Assembly (NCBI GenBank): GCA_902615445.1
Contig: CACMOQ010000005.1
Coordinates: forward strand, 37,140-101,139
Reading direction: 5' to 3'
DNA: 64,000 nucleotides
From: an uncultured Pelagibacteraceae bacterium
Lineage (GTDB): Bacteria > Pseudomonadota > Alphaproteobacteria > Pelagibacterales > Pelagibacteraceae
Every line of letters begins with the position of its first letter. The stretch's first letter is position 1. Under the pieces are notes generated by a model. That model had not been told where the DNA came from. It did no database searches and saw nothing but the letters and a program-made list of their open reading frames with translations. This document shows positions 32,692 through 41,188 of this stretch, one piece after another. Both the position numbers and the translations under genes were made by a program.

Positions 32692-33017
32692 TGACATATA
32701 TAGTAAACGAAAATTGTATTAAATGTAAACTGATGGATTGTGTTGATGTTTGCCCTGTTGATTGTTTTTACGAAGGAAAAAATATGCTTGTAATTAAACC
32801 GGATGAGTGTATAGATTGTGGCGTTTGTGAACCAGAGTGCCCCGTTGATGCGATTAAAGCAGATACTGAGCCTGAAAGTAAAAAATGGATAGAAATAAAC
32901 AGAAAATACTCAGAGATCTGGCCCAACATTAACGAAAAAAAAGATCCCCCTTTGGATCATGAAAAATTTAAAGATGAGCAAAATAAGTTTGAAAAATATT
33001 TTAAAGAAAACATTTAA
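32691..33017 (+). CDS. fdxA: Ferredoxin, 7Fe-8S/FdxA type
   Basis: '[55 protein letters not shown]'. Confidence 0.95.
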   Translation: MTYIVNENCIKCKLMDCVDVCPVDCFYEGKNMLVIKPDECIDCGVCEPECPVDAIKADTEPESKKWIEINRKYSEIWPNINEKKDPPLDHEKFKDEQNKFEKYFKENI

Positions 33018-33831
33018 ATCAAAGTCTAAATCAAAAATTAAAAAAACAAAAAAACTCAAAAAAATTAAGAAAGATAAAACTAAATCCAAGCCATATAAAA
33101 AAAAAAATAAAACTAAAAAAATTACCAAAACAGTTACAAAAAGAAATAATGAAAAACCCGAGACTAAAACTGATAACTTAAGGATTCCCAAAAGCAATGA
33201 AATAAAACCAGAAATTAAAAAAGTAAAAAAACAAGAAACCGCAAAACGAGATTATAAAATCAAAGACTACGTGGTTTATCCTAAACATGGTGTAGGTCAA
33301 ATATCTGAATTCAAAAAAATCAGTATTGGCGGAATAGACGTAGAAACATACATTATAAAATTTGAAAAAGATAAAGCCAATGGAATGGTTCCTGTGAATA
33401 AACAATCTCATTTAAGACCCCTTGCCACAATCAACCAAGTAAATAAATGTATTTCTATTCTAAAAAGTAAACCTAAAATTAAAAGGTCGATGTGGAGTAG
33501 ACGTGCTCAAGAATATGAAGCAAAAATTTCCTCAGGAAAAATTTATGAATTAGCTGAGGTGGTAAGAGATTTAAATAAAGGGGATGATTTAATGGTTGAT
33601 CAATCTTATTCAGAAAGACAACTATTTGAAAAAGCCTACGAGAGGATATTATCAGAATTTCAAATTATACTTAATATATCTCTTGAAGATACTCAAAAAA
33701 AATTAGATAAGGCGCTTAAAAGAAACTTAAGTCCCCAAAATAAAACAGAAATTAAAGAGGAAAAAAATGAGGATGCTAAAATTTCAGATGAAGGACCTAT
33801 ATCTGATGAAGTTGAGCAATTAGATGATTAA
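32959..33831 (+). CDS. carD: CarD/CdnL-family transcriptional regulator with Lys-rich N-terminal extension
   Basis: From ~33253: '[58 protein letters not shown]...' is a CarD domain; preceded by ~90-98 aa Lys-rich tail; alternative start ATG 32974. Confidence 0.9.
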   Translation: MKNLKMSKISLKNILKKTFKSKSKSKIKKTKKLKKIKKDKTKSKPYKKKNKTKKITKTVTKRNNEKPETKTDNLRIPKSNEIKPEIKKVKKQETAKRDYKIKDYVVYPKHGVGQISEFKKISIGGIDVETYIIKFEKDKANGMVPVNKQSHLRPLATINQVNKCISILKSKPKIKRSMWSRRAQEYEAKISSGKIYELAEVVRDLNKGDDLMVDQSYSERQLFEKAYERILSEFQIILNISLEDTQKKLDKALKRNLSPQNKTEIKEEKNEDAKISDEGPISDEVEQLDD

Positions 33832-33833
33832 AA

Positions 33834-33875
33834 AAAACGCCCCTCACACGTAAATCGTTATGAGAAGCGTTTTTA
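33834..33875. terminator. Bidirectional terminator-like hairpin between carD and the basic microprotein ORF
   Basis: AAAAACGC..CTCA...TGAG..GCGTTTTT inverted repeat flanked by A and T runs, between convergent ORFs. Confidence 0.6.
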
Positions 33876-33893
33876 ATAAAGAATACTAAGCTA

Positions 33894-33971
33894 TTATCTT
33901 CTTCTTCTTTTTTTAGCTTTTTTCTTAGCTTTTTTCTTAGCCTTCTTTGCTTTTTTTCTTCTCTTAGGCAT
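33894..33971 (-). CDS. 25-aa highly basic K/R/A microprotein
   Basis: ATG at 33971; ATG CCT AAG AGA AGA AAA AAA GCA AAG AAG GCT AAG AAA AAA GCT AAG AAA AAA GCT AAA AAA AGA AGA AGA AGA TAA TAG = MPKRRKKAKKAKKKAKKKAKKRRRR**; purine-rich AGGGAGC upstream as a possible SD. Confidence 0.55.
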   Translation of the reverse strand: MPKRRKKAKKAKKKAKKKAKKRRRR

Positions 33972-34168
33972 CTTTAGCTCCCTTTTTAGTTAAACGAATC
34001 AAAATGATTCGCTAATACCTTATTTTTATTTTTTTATGAACGTTATGTCAATTATTTAATTAAAATTAAAAGTAAAATAAAAAAAATTAAAATTAAAAAA
34101 GTTTTTAAATAATTTTAATGTAAAAAAAGTTAATGTTTATGCGCTTTATAAGCTAATATTTTGCAGTT

Positions 34169-35866
34169 TTAATAAAGTTTTTCTAAATCTTGTTTATATT
34201 TTTCTAAAATTTTTTTTCTTTTTAATTTTAAAGTTGGTGTTAACATTCCATTTTCAATTGTAAATTCTTCATTAATTAATTTTATTTTTTTTACTCTCTC
34301 GACGATAGAAAGACTTTCATTAAGATTATTTATATATAATTCAATTTCTTTTTTACTTTTTTCGCTATCACTTACAATTAAAGCAACTAAATAAGTTTTT
34401 TTATCTCCATAAACAAAACTTTGTTTAATTTTCTCATCAAGGCATAACAAGTTTTCGATTTTAGATGGCGAAATGTTGTCACCACCAGAATTTACAATAA
34501 TTTCCTTTTTTCTATCAGTAATTTTCAAATTTCCTTCTTTTGTAATTTCACCTATGTCTCCTGTGTATAACCAACTATTTTTGAGTACTTCGTCCGTTTC
34601 CTTTTTCTTATTCCAATAACCAAGCATTACATTTTCGCCTTTAACCAGAATTTCACCATCCTCTGCAATCTTCACTTTATTTGTTTTAAAAGGGGGTCCT
34701 ACAGTCTCAATTTTTATTTTTCCAGGAATATTGCAACTTACTACTGGGGATGCTTCAGTAAGGCCATAACCTTGTAAAGTTTGTAATCCAATTGAGTTCA
34801 AAAACTCACCAATTTTTTGATCTAGTGCACCTCCCCCAGAAACAAAAGCCTTTAGATTTCCACCAAACTGATTTTTGACTTTTCTTCTTACTAATTTTTC
34901 ACATAAGAAATTTATAATTTTTTCTTTAAAGCTCATATTTTCATTATTTAGATCCTTTATTCCAAGCAAAATTGTAGAAGATATTAATTTTTTTTTGAGC
35001 CCTGTTTGATTTGAAAAATTCATCGAAATCTTGTTATATAAATTTTGATAAAATCTTGGTACAGCAGTCATTATGGTTGGTTTAGCAACTGACATATTAG
35101 ATAATAATTTTTCTAAACTTTCAGCGTAATAAATTTTAGCTCCTAATGTGATTTGAACGAATTGAACAGCATGCTCGTATGAATGAGACAAAGGTAGCCA
35201 AGTCAAAAAAATAGGTTCACTATCTTTAACTAGTGAATTCAAAATATCCTCCGCTCCTTCACAATTGGATAAAATACCTCCATGACTAAGCATAACACCT
35301 TTAGGATCACCAGTTGTTCCAGATGTATAAATTATACAAGCGAGATCTTTTCTTTCAATATTTTGGTTGAAGCTCAAATGATCTAAAGTTTTTTTTTCAG
35401 AAAATCTTTCAAGAATACTTTCTATACTATCAATTTGATTATTTATATTTTCTATTGATAAAACTTTTATTTCTTCTGAAATGAATTTATCAATTTTTTT
35501 TAATTGAATATTATTTGAGACGATGCAAATTTTTGGTTTACAATCATTAATGATATATTCATAATCTTTTTCAGAGTAAGTTGTAAATAAAGGAACTGTT
35601 ACCCCGCCAGCATTCATGATGGCAATGTCTGAAATAAGCCACTCAGGTCGATTTTCAGACAATAAAATACATCTATCTCCTTTAGATAGATTTTTTTTTA
35701 AATATTCTGATAATATTTGGATATTTATTTCAACTTGTTTCCAAGTTATAAAATCACTTCTATAATCTTTTAACCATTTTAAAAAAGGCTTATCAGAAAC
35801 AGAGTTTATCTCCTCACACTTTGAAAAAAAAAGTTCAACTAGACTGTTAATTTTACTTAATTCCAT
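34169..35866 (-). CDS. Long-chain acyl-CoA synthetase (AMP-binding)
   Basis: 565 aa; 'DLACIIYTSGTTGDPKGVMLSHGGI', 'LQGYGLTEASPVVSCN', 'WLYTGDIGEITKEGNLKITDRKKEIIV'. Confidence 0.93.
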   Translation of the reverse strand: MELSKINSLVELFFSKCEEINSVSDKPFLKWLKDYRSDFITWKQVEINIQILSEYLKKNLSKGDRCILLSENRPEWLISDIAIMNAGGVTVPLFTTYSEKDYEYIINDCKPKICIVSNNIQLKKIDKFISEEIKVLSIENINNQIDSIESILERFSEKKTLDHLSFNQNIERKDLACIIYTSGTTGDPKGVMLSHGGILSNCEGAEDILNSLVKDSEPIFLTWLPLSHSYEHAVQFVQITLGAKIYYAESLEKLLSNMSVAKPTIMTAVPRFYQNLYNKISMNFSNQTGLKKKLISSTILLGIKDLNNENMSFKEKIINFLCEKLVRRKVKNQFGGNLKAFVSGGGALDQKIGEFLNSIGLQTLQGYGLTEASPVVSCNIPGKIKIETVGPPFKTNKVKIAEDGEILVKGENVMLGYWNKKKETDEVLKNSWLYTGDIGEITKEGNLKITDRKKEIIVNSGGDNISPSKIENLLCLDEKIKQSFVYGDKKTYLVALIVSDSEKSKKEIELYINNLNESLSIVERVKKIKLINEEFTIENGMLTPTLKLKRKKILEKYKQDLEKLY

Positions 35867-35870
35867 AATT

Positions 35871-35955
35871 TGGTGGGCGAAGAGAGAATCGAACTCTCAC
35901 TTCTTGTGAAACACGATTTTGAGTCGTGCGCGTCTACCAGTTCCGCCATTCGCCC
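35871..35955 (-). tRNA. tRNA-Leu (anticodon CAA)
   Basis: Reverse complement GGGCGAATGGCGGAACTGGTAGACGCGCACGACTCAAAATCGTG...GAGAGTTCGATTCTCTCTTCGCCCACCA; class II tRNA with CAA anticodon. Confidence 0.95.
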
Positions 35956-36013
35956 CAATTATTTAATAATTTATTAAATAGTATAAGAACTAAAATTATA
36001 TTAAAACCAAAAA

Positions 36014-36619
36014 ATGTTTAAAAGTCTTTACAAAAAATGTTTAGATTTAGCAGCTCACAAAAGTTCTAAATATTACTTAGCGGTTGTCTCTTTTATTGAA
36101 AGTTCGTTTTTTCCTATTCCTCCAGATGTAATGATTATTCCAATGGTGATATCAAAAAAAAATGATTTTATTAAAATCTTTCTTATAACTACAATTTTTT
36201 CAGTTATCGGTGGTATGCTTGGCTATTTAATTGGGGCGTTTTTTTTTGAATTTGGGACACAAATTATGAATTTTTATGGTTATGAGGATAAATTATCTTA
36301 CATCAAAAAAAATTTGATAAATAGTGATGGTTTTTATGCTTGGTTAGGAGTGCTTTTTTTAGCTGGCTTTACCCCTCTTCCGTACAAAGTTTTTACTATT
36401 GCAAGTGGTCTGATAGGTTTTAATTTTTTAATATTTGTTTTAATAAGTTTAATTTCCCGAGGATTAAGATTTTTCATAGTGTCATATCTTTCTTATAAGT
36501 TTGGAGATTTATTTAATAAATTTATGAATAAGCATGGGTCAAAATGGTTTACAATAATTGGAATTTTGATTGTTATAATTGGATTAATAATTTATCTAAT
36601 TTTTAAATCTCATGTTTAA
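36014..36619 (+). CDS. YqaA/DedA-like (VTT domain) membrane protein
   Basis: 'YYLAVVSFIESSFFPIPPDVMIIPMVI', 'FTPLPYKVFTIASGLIGFN'. Confidence 0.85.
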   Translation: MFKSLYKKCLDLAAHKSSKYYLAVVSFIESSFFPIPPDVMIIPMVISKKNDFIKIFLITTIFSVIGGMLGYLIGAFFFEFGTQIMNFYGYEDKLSYIKKNLINSDGFYAWLGVLFLAGFTPLPYKVFTIASGLIGFNFLIFVLISLISRGLRFFIVSYLSYKFGDLFNKFMNKHGSKWFTIIGILIVIIGLIIYLIFKSHV

Positions 36620-37097
36620 TCTAAAATCTGAAATTTACTTAAAAATAATTTTTTTGCTAAGTTTTACTGCACTAATTGGCGCATATTTTATTGAGTATGT
36701 TCTTGGCCATCAACCGTGTAACCTATGTTTAATTGAGAGAATTCCATACGGTTTAAGCATTATTTTAATATCTATAATATTAATATTAAAAAAGAACGAA
36801 AAATTTTTTATCATATTGTTAATACTTACTTTTGTTTTTTCTTTTACAATTTCATTATATCATTTAGGGATTGAACAAGGCATTTTTGAAGAGTCCACTG
36901 TTTGTACTGCTAAAGACTTTTCTGAGAATATAACAAAGGAGGATTTACTAAACCAATTAAGTAAAAGAATAATCAACTGTAAAGATGTGACATTTAGAAT
37001 TTTTGGATTATCACTAACTACTATTAATATTGTAATTGGTTTATTATTTATTATAACACTTACAAAAGTTTACACTAAATATGAAAAAAAAAAATAG
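36612..37097 (+). CDS. dsbB: Disulfide bond formation protein B family
   Basis: 'HQPCNLCLIERIPYGLSII' CxxC after TM1 and a second periplasmic Cys pair; four predicted TM segments. Confidence 0.88.
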   Translation: MFNLKSEIYLKIIFLLSFTALIGAYFIEYVLGHQPCNLCLIERIPYGLSIILISIILILKKNEKFFIILLILTFVFSFTISLYHLGIEQGIFEESTVCTAKDFSENITKEDLLNQLSKRIINCKDVTFRIFGLSLTTINIVIGLLFIITLTKVYTKYEKKK

Positions 37098-37611
37098 TAA
37101 AGTTGAAGAGTTTATTAGAGTTGATCATGCTGGAGAGAGGGGTGCAGTGAAAATTTATGAAGGTCAGCTATTAGCCTTGAGTACAATTATAAAAGATGAA
37201 AATCTAAAAAAAACAATTGAAGATATGAAGGTACATGAGGTTGAGCATTGTCAATTTTTTGAAAATGAGATTAAAAAAAGGAATATTGAGCCAACAAAAT
37301 TTTTACCATTATGGGATCTTCTTGGGTTAGGCTTAGGTTTTGGCTCTACAATTCTTGGAAAAAAAGCAGCTATGCTATGTACTGCTTCTGTTGAAGAAGT
37401 TATAGACGAACATTATCAAGATCAGATAAACCAACTTGGTCCAGAGGAAAAAAGCTTAAAGAAAAAAATTATTAAATTTAGAGAGGATGAACTACATCAC
37501 AAAGATATAGCATATGAAAAAGGTGCTACAAAAAAAGGATTTTATTCGGTTATGGATAAAATAATAAAAACTGGATCAAAGATTGCAATCCGTATTTCAG
37601 AAAAAGTTTAA
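37081..37611 (+). CDS. coq7: Demethoxyubiquinone hydroxylase
   Basis: 'IRVDHAGERGAVKIYEGQL', 'HEVEHCQFFE', 'ASVEEVIDEHYQDQI', 'REDELHHKDIA' di-iron ligands. Confidence 0.96.
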   Translation: MKKKNSKVEEFIRVDHAGERGAVKIYEGQLLALSTIIKDENLKKTIEDMKVHEVEHCQFFENEIKKRNIEPTKFLPLWDLLGLGLGFGSTILGKKAAMLCTASVEEVIDEHYQDQINQLGPEEKSLKKKIIKFREDELHHKDIAYEKGATKKGFYSVMDKIIKTGSKIAIRISEKV

Positions 37612-37614
37612 ATT

Positions 37615-38187
37615 TTAAGCCTCCAACTCAACATCCCAGTATAAATAATCCATCCAGCTTTTATGTAAGTAATTTGGAGGGAAATTTTTTCCATTACGAT
37701 GTAAATCTTCTGTCGTAGGTCGATAAGGATAGCTAGATAATTTCATTCCAGATTTTTTTAGTAATTTTCCTCCTTTTTTTACATTACACGCTGAACATGC
37801 TGTAACAACATTATCCCAATTTGTTTCTCCTCCTTTGGATCTAGGTAATAAATGATCAAAGGTAAGTTCTTCCCCACTCCCACAATATTGACATGAAAAC
37901 TTATCTCTAAGGAAAACATTAAATCTTGTAAAACTTGGTTGTGATTGTGGCACTATATAATCTTTCAAGGCGATAACGCTTGGCAATTGCATATTAAATG
38001 ATGGACTTCTAACTACTCTATCATAGGTGCTTACTATAATTACTCTATCTAAAAATACAGATTTAACAGTGTCCTGCCAAGACCATAAAGATAAAGGATA
38101 ATAACTTAAAGGCCTATAATCGGCATTTAATACTAATGCTGGGCATTTTTCCAAAGAAACATCTCTTTCAATTAATTTGTTCATCAA
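37615..38187 (-). CDS. HNH endonuclease family protein
   Basis: 'NVFLRDKFSCQYCGSGEELTFDHLLPRSKGGETNWDNVVTACSACNVKKGGKLL'. Confidence 0.93.
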   Translation of the reverse strand: MMNKLIERDVSLEKCPALVLNADYRPLSYYPLSLWSWQDTVKSVFLDRVIIVSTYDRVVRSPSFNMQLPSVIALKDYIVPQSQPSFTRFNVFLRDKFSCQYCGSGEELTFDHLLPRSKGGETNWDNVVTACSACNVKKGGKLLKKSGMKLSSYPYRPTTEDLHRNGKNFPPNYLHKSWMDYLYWDVELEA

Positions 38188-38221
38188 GAAAACATAACTT
38201 ATTAAAAAAATATTTCAATCT

Positions 38222-38881
38222 TTAGGCTAGATTAAATTTTTTAAGAATATAATTTAACGCTATACTTGACGCTTGAATAGGAATATGATGGTCGCAGCCT
38301 TTAATTAAATGAGTTTCAATTTGAATGTTATTCCTTATAAAAAAATCTTTTGCTTCAAGCAAATAATTGGCTGGAACTACTTGATCTAAATCACCATGGA
38401 TCAATAATGTATTTGTAGAGGCCTTTTTTCTGTTTTTTAAATTTTCTTGATCTATAATTTTTCCTGAAAAACCAATTATGCTATTATATTCTTTATCAGA
38501 AGTTAGGCCTAGATTAATAGCCATCATACAGCCTTGGCTAAATCCGGATAAACAAATTTTATTATTTTCTAAATCAAATTCCTGTTTTATTTCAATTATA
38601 AATTTATTTAATATTTTTTCAGCTTTTATGGACTCATCTAAAATATAATTTGAATCATTTTTTGTTAAATCAAACCACTGGAAGCCTGATGGGTTAATTG
38701 GACATGCCTCATGACCGTCTGGACAAATAAATATAGTATTTGGTAAATGTCTTTTCCAATTTAATGAGAGCATACTTATATCTTTTCCATCTCCGCCATA
38801 GCCATGTAGTAAAATTATAGCATTTTTAATTTCCAAATTATTTTCTGGTTTAATAATTGTTGAATTTAGGCAAAATGTCAT
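38222..38881 (-). CDS. Phospholipase/carboxylesterase family hydrolase
   Basis: 'AIILLHGYGGDGKDISMLS', 'LSGFSQGCMMAINLGL', 'LLIHGDLDQVVPANY'. Confidence 0.9.
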   Translation of the reverse strand: MTFCLNSTIIKPENNLEIKNAIILLHGYGGDGKDISMLSLNWKRHLPNTIFICPDGHEACPINPSGFQWFDLTKNDSNYILDESIKAEKILNKFIIEIKQEFDLENNKICLSGFSQGCMMAINLGLTSDKEYNSIIGFSGKIIDQENLKNRKKASTNTLLIHGDLDQVVPANYLLEAKDFFIRNNIQIETHLIKGCDHHIPIQASSIALNYILKKFNLA

Positions 38882-38934
38882 ATCATATAATTTGTGTTTT
38901 TTTATTTTAAAAACAGATTACAATCATTTAATAT

Positions 38935-39138
38935 ATGATTTCTGGAGTATTAGTTAAATTAATATCATTAACTTTATTAATGGCAGTTGGGATAGTTCTT
39001 ATCCTTGGAATTGGGACTTTGTTCAAAGGAGGCAAATCAAGCAAAAAATATTCCAACAAATTAATGCAATTAAGGGTATTATTGCAATTTATTGCTGTTA
39101 TAGCATTGGTGACTTTTGCGTACTTTTTTAAAAATTAA
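38935..39138 (+). CDS. HIG1-domain small membrane protein
   Basis: 67 aa, two TM helices, 'LFKGGKSSKKYSNKLMQLRVLLQFIAVIAL' typical of alphaproteobacterial HIG1/twin-TM proteins. Confidence 0.85.
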   Translation: MISGVLVKLISLTLLMAVGIVLILGIGTLFKGGKSSKKYSNKLMQLRVLLQFIAVIALVTFAYFFKN

Positions 39139-39644
39139 TTAAAATTACTTAACCATCTTATAAATTCTTCATTTTCAAAATTTATTGATCCAACAATTCT
39201 TGCAAACTCAAGTCCATCTTTATTTAATAAAATTGTTGTAGGTATGCCTCTTAAACCAAATTTTTTGGCTAGAGTTATTGGTGAATCAAAATATGTAACT
39301 AAATTTTTAATTTTAAGTTCATTAAAAAAATTTATCGCCTTTTCCTCACTTTCTTGACCTACATTTATAGGAAAAATCTTTAAATTATTTAAATTGGCTT
39401 TTTTATTTAATAAATCTAGAGAAGGCATTTCTTCTTTACAAGGGGCACACCAAGTTGCCCAAAAATTCAGCAAGATTAGTTTTCCTTTAAAATCCTTTAA
39501 GTTTATCTGCTCTTTTTTAGAGTCTAAGAATGTTAAATCATCATATTTCTTTAATTCTTTGTTGATAACAAGATTTTTTATATTAGTTATCTCGTTTGCA
39601 ACTGAATTAGAAATTAAAAAAATAAATATTATTAAAATTCTCAT
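39135..39644 (-). CDS. TlpA-like thioredoxin-family protein
   Basis: Signal peptide, 'LILLNFWATWCAPCKEEMPSLDLL', 'GLRGIPTTILLNKDG'. Confidence 0.92.
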   Translation of the reverse strand: MRILIIFIFLISNSVANEITNIKNLVINKELKKYDDLTFLDSKKEQINLKDFKGKLILLNFWATWCAPCKEEMPSLDLLNKKANLNNLKIFPINVGQESEEKAINFFNELKIKNLVTYFDSPITLAKKFGLRGIPTTILLNKDGLEFARIVGSINFENEEFIRWLSNFN

Positions 39645-39668
39645 GTTAAAAAGGTATAATTAATTATC

Positions 39669-41060
39669 ATGACAAAAAATAAAAACAACCAGGCAATATG
39701 GGGCGCTAGAATCAAGTCAAATACCTCTTCAATTTTTCAAAAAGCTGGTAGTTCTATAAATATAGATAAAAGACTTTACAGAGAGGATATAACTGCATCT
39801 ATAGCACACGTAGAAATGTTATTCAGGCAAAAGATAATTTCTTTTAAAATTAAGAATAAAATTGTTTACGGCCTTAATAAGATTGAAAAGGAAATTACTA
39901 AAAAAAAATTTGATTTTAGTGAGAGATATGAAGATATTCATTTAAATATTGAAAAAAGACTTTTTCAATTAATAGGGGATGAGGCAGGTTATCTACATAC
40001 AGCTAGATCACGAAACGACCAAGTGATCACAGATTTTAAAATTTGGATTAGATCTGCCACAAAAAACTTAATCATCAAAATAGATAAAATAACTAAAAGC
40101 TCATTAAAGCTAGCCGAAAAAAATGTAGATACAATTATGCCTGGCTTTACCCATCTCAAAAATGCTCAAGCAATTTCATTCGCACATTATTTAATGGCGT
40201 ATGTTGAAATATTTAATAGAGATAAAAAAAGATTTACAAATAATTTTCAAAGTTTAGATGAAAATCCTTTAGGTGCTGCTGCACTTACAGGAACATCTTT
40301 TAATATTGACAGAAATTATACCTCAAAGAAATTGGGCTTTAAAAGTCCAACAAAAAACTCTATTGATACAGTCTCTGATAGAGACTTCGTTTTAGATTTT
40401 TTGTTTAGTGTTTCTGTATGCTCTATGCATATTTCTAGGATTGCTGAAGAACTTATCATATGGAGTTCAGATGGATTTAAGTTAATAAATTTATCTGATA
40501 AAATTGTAACTGGCTCATCAATAATGCCTCAAAAGAAAAATCCTGATCTACTAGAATTTATAAGAGGAAAATCTGGTATTTCTTACGGAAATTTATTTGC
40601 AATGCTTACTATCCTGAAAGGTTTGCCCTTATCTTATTTTAAAGATCTTCAAGATGATAAAGAAATAATTTTTAAGTCTTTTGACAACCTCTCGGATTGC
40701 TTGAAAATATTTGATGAAATACTAAAAAACATAAGTCCAAATAAAAAGAGAATGTTAGAACTTGCTAACTCTGGCTATATTACTGCAACAGATTTGGCTG
40801 ACTATCTTGTTATTAATTACTCAATCCCGTTTAGAGAAGCTTATGAAAAAACTGCTAAAATAGTCAATCTTGCTGAAAAAAAAAAGAAAAGACTTGATCA
40901 ATTAACTCTTGAAGAACTCAGAATAATTGAACCAAAATTAACAAAAGATGTATTAAAGGTGTTTGATTTAAAAAATTCTATAAAATCAAAAAATTCATAC
41001 GGTGGAACATCTTTTGTAAATATAAAAAAAATGATAATGAACTATAAAAAACAAAAATGA
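39669..41060 (+). CDS. argH: Argininosuccinate lyase
   Basis: 463 aa; 'HTARSRNDQV', 'MPGFTHLKNAQ', 'TGSSIMPQKKNPDLLEFIRGKSG'. Confidence 0.97.
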   Translation: MTKNKNNQAIWGARIKSNTSSIFQKAGSSINIDKRLYREDITASIAHVEMLFRQKIISFKIKNKIVYGLNKIEKEITKKKFDFSERYEDIHLNIEKRLFQLIGDEAGYLHTARSRNDQVITDFKIWIRSATKNLIIKIDKITKSSLKLAEKNVDTIMPGFTHLKNAQAISFAHYLMAYVEIFNRDKKRFTNNFQSLDENPLGAAALTGTSFNIDRNYTSKKLGFKSPTKNSIDTVSDRDFVLDFLFSVSVCSMHISRIAEELIIWSSDGFKLINLSDKIVTGSSIMPQKKNPDLLEFIRGKSGISYGNLFAMLTILKGLPLSYFKDLQDDKEIIFKSFDNLSDCLKIFDEILKNISPNKKRMLELANSGYITATDLADYLVINYSIPFREAYEKTAKIVNLAEKKKKRLDQLTLEELRIIEPKLTKDVLKVFDLKNSIKSKNSYGGTSFVNIKKMIMNYKKQK

Positions 41061-41188
41061 AAATAAAAATATTTTTAGCTATAATAATAGTAAACTTAGT
41101 GATTTCTTGTGGAAAAAAAAGCGATCCAGAATATAAAAAATCTATTAATAAAATAATAATTCAAAGCACAGTCATAAAAATATCTTGA
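41057..41188 (+). CDS. Small lipoprotein (LptM/YifL-like)
   Basis: ATG overlaps argH stop; MKIKIFLAIIIVNLVISCGKKSDPEYKKSINKIIIQSTVIKIS*; lipobox VISC followed by GKKSDP; lies immediately before lysA. Confidence 0.7.
   Translation: MKIKIFLAIIIVNLVISCGKKSDPEYKKSINKIIIQSTVIKIS

Noticed and set aside
32910-33411. Minus-strand ORFs of 95 and 77 aa, membrane-protein-like
   Set aside because: Antisense of the Lys-rich CarD tail; Leu/Phe-rich sequence is simply the reverse complement of AAA/AAG codons.
34013-34168. Possible ncRNA in the ~150-bp gap before the acyl-CoA synthetase end
   Set aside because: Almost pure A/T low complexity with no stable stem recognised by eye.
36612-37611. Possible frameshift at the A-run joining dsbB and coq7
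   Set aside because: Both proteins are complete with proper motifs; the overlap (37081-37097) is an ordinary gene overlap.
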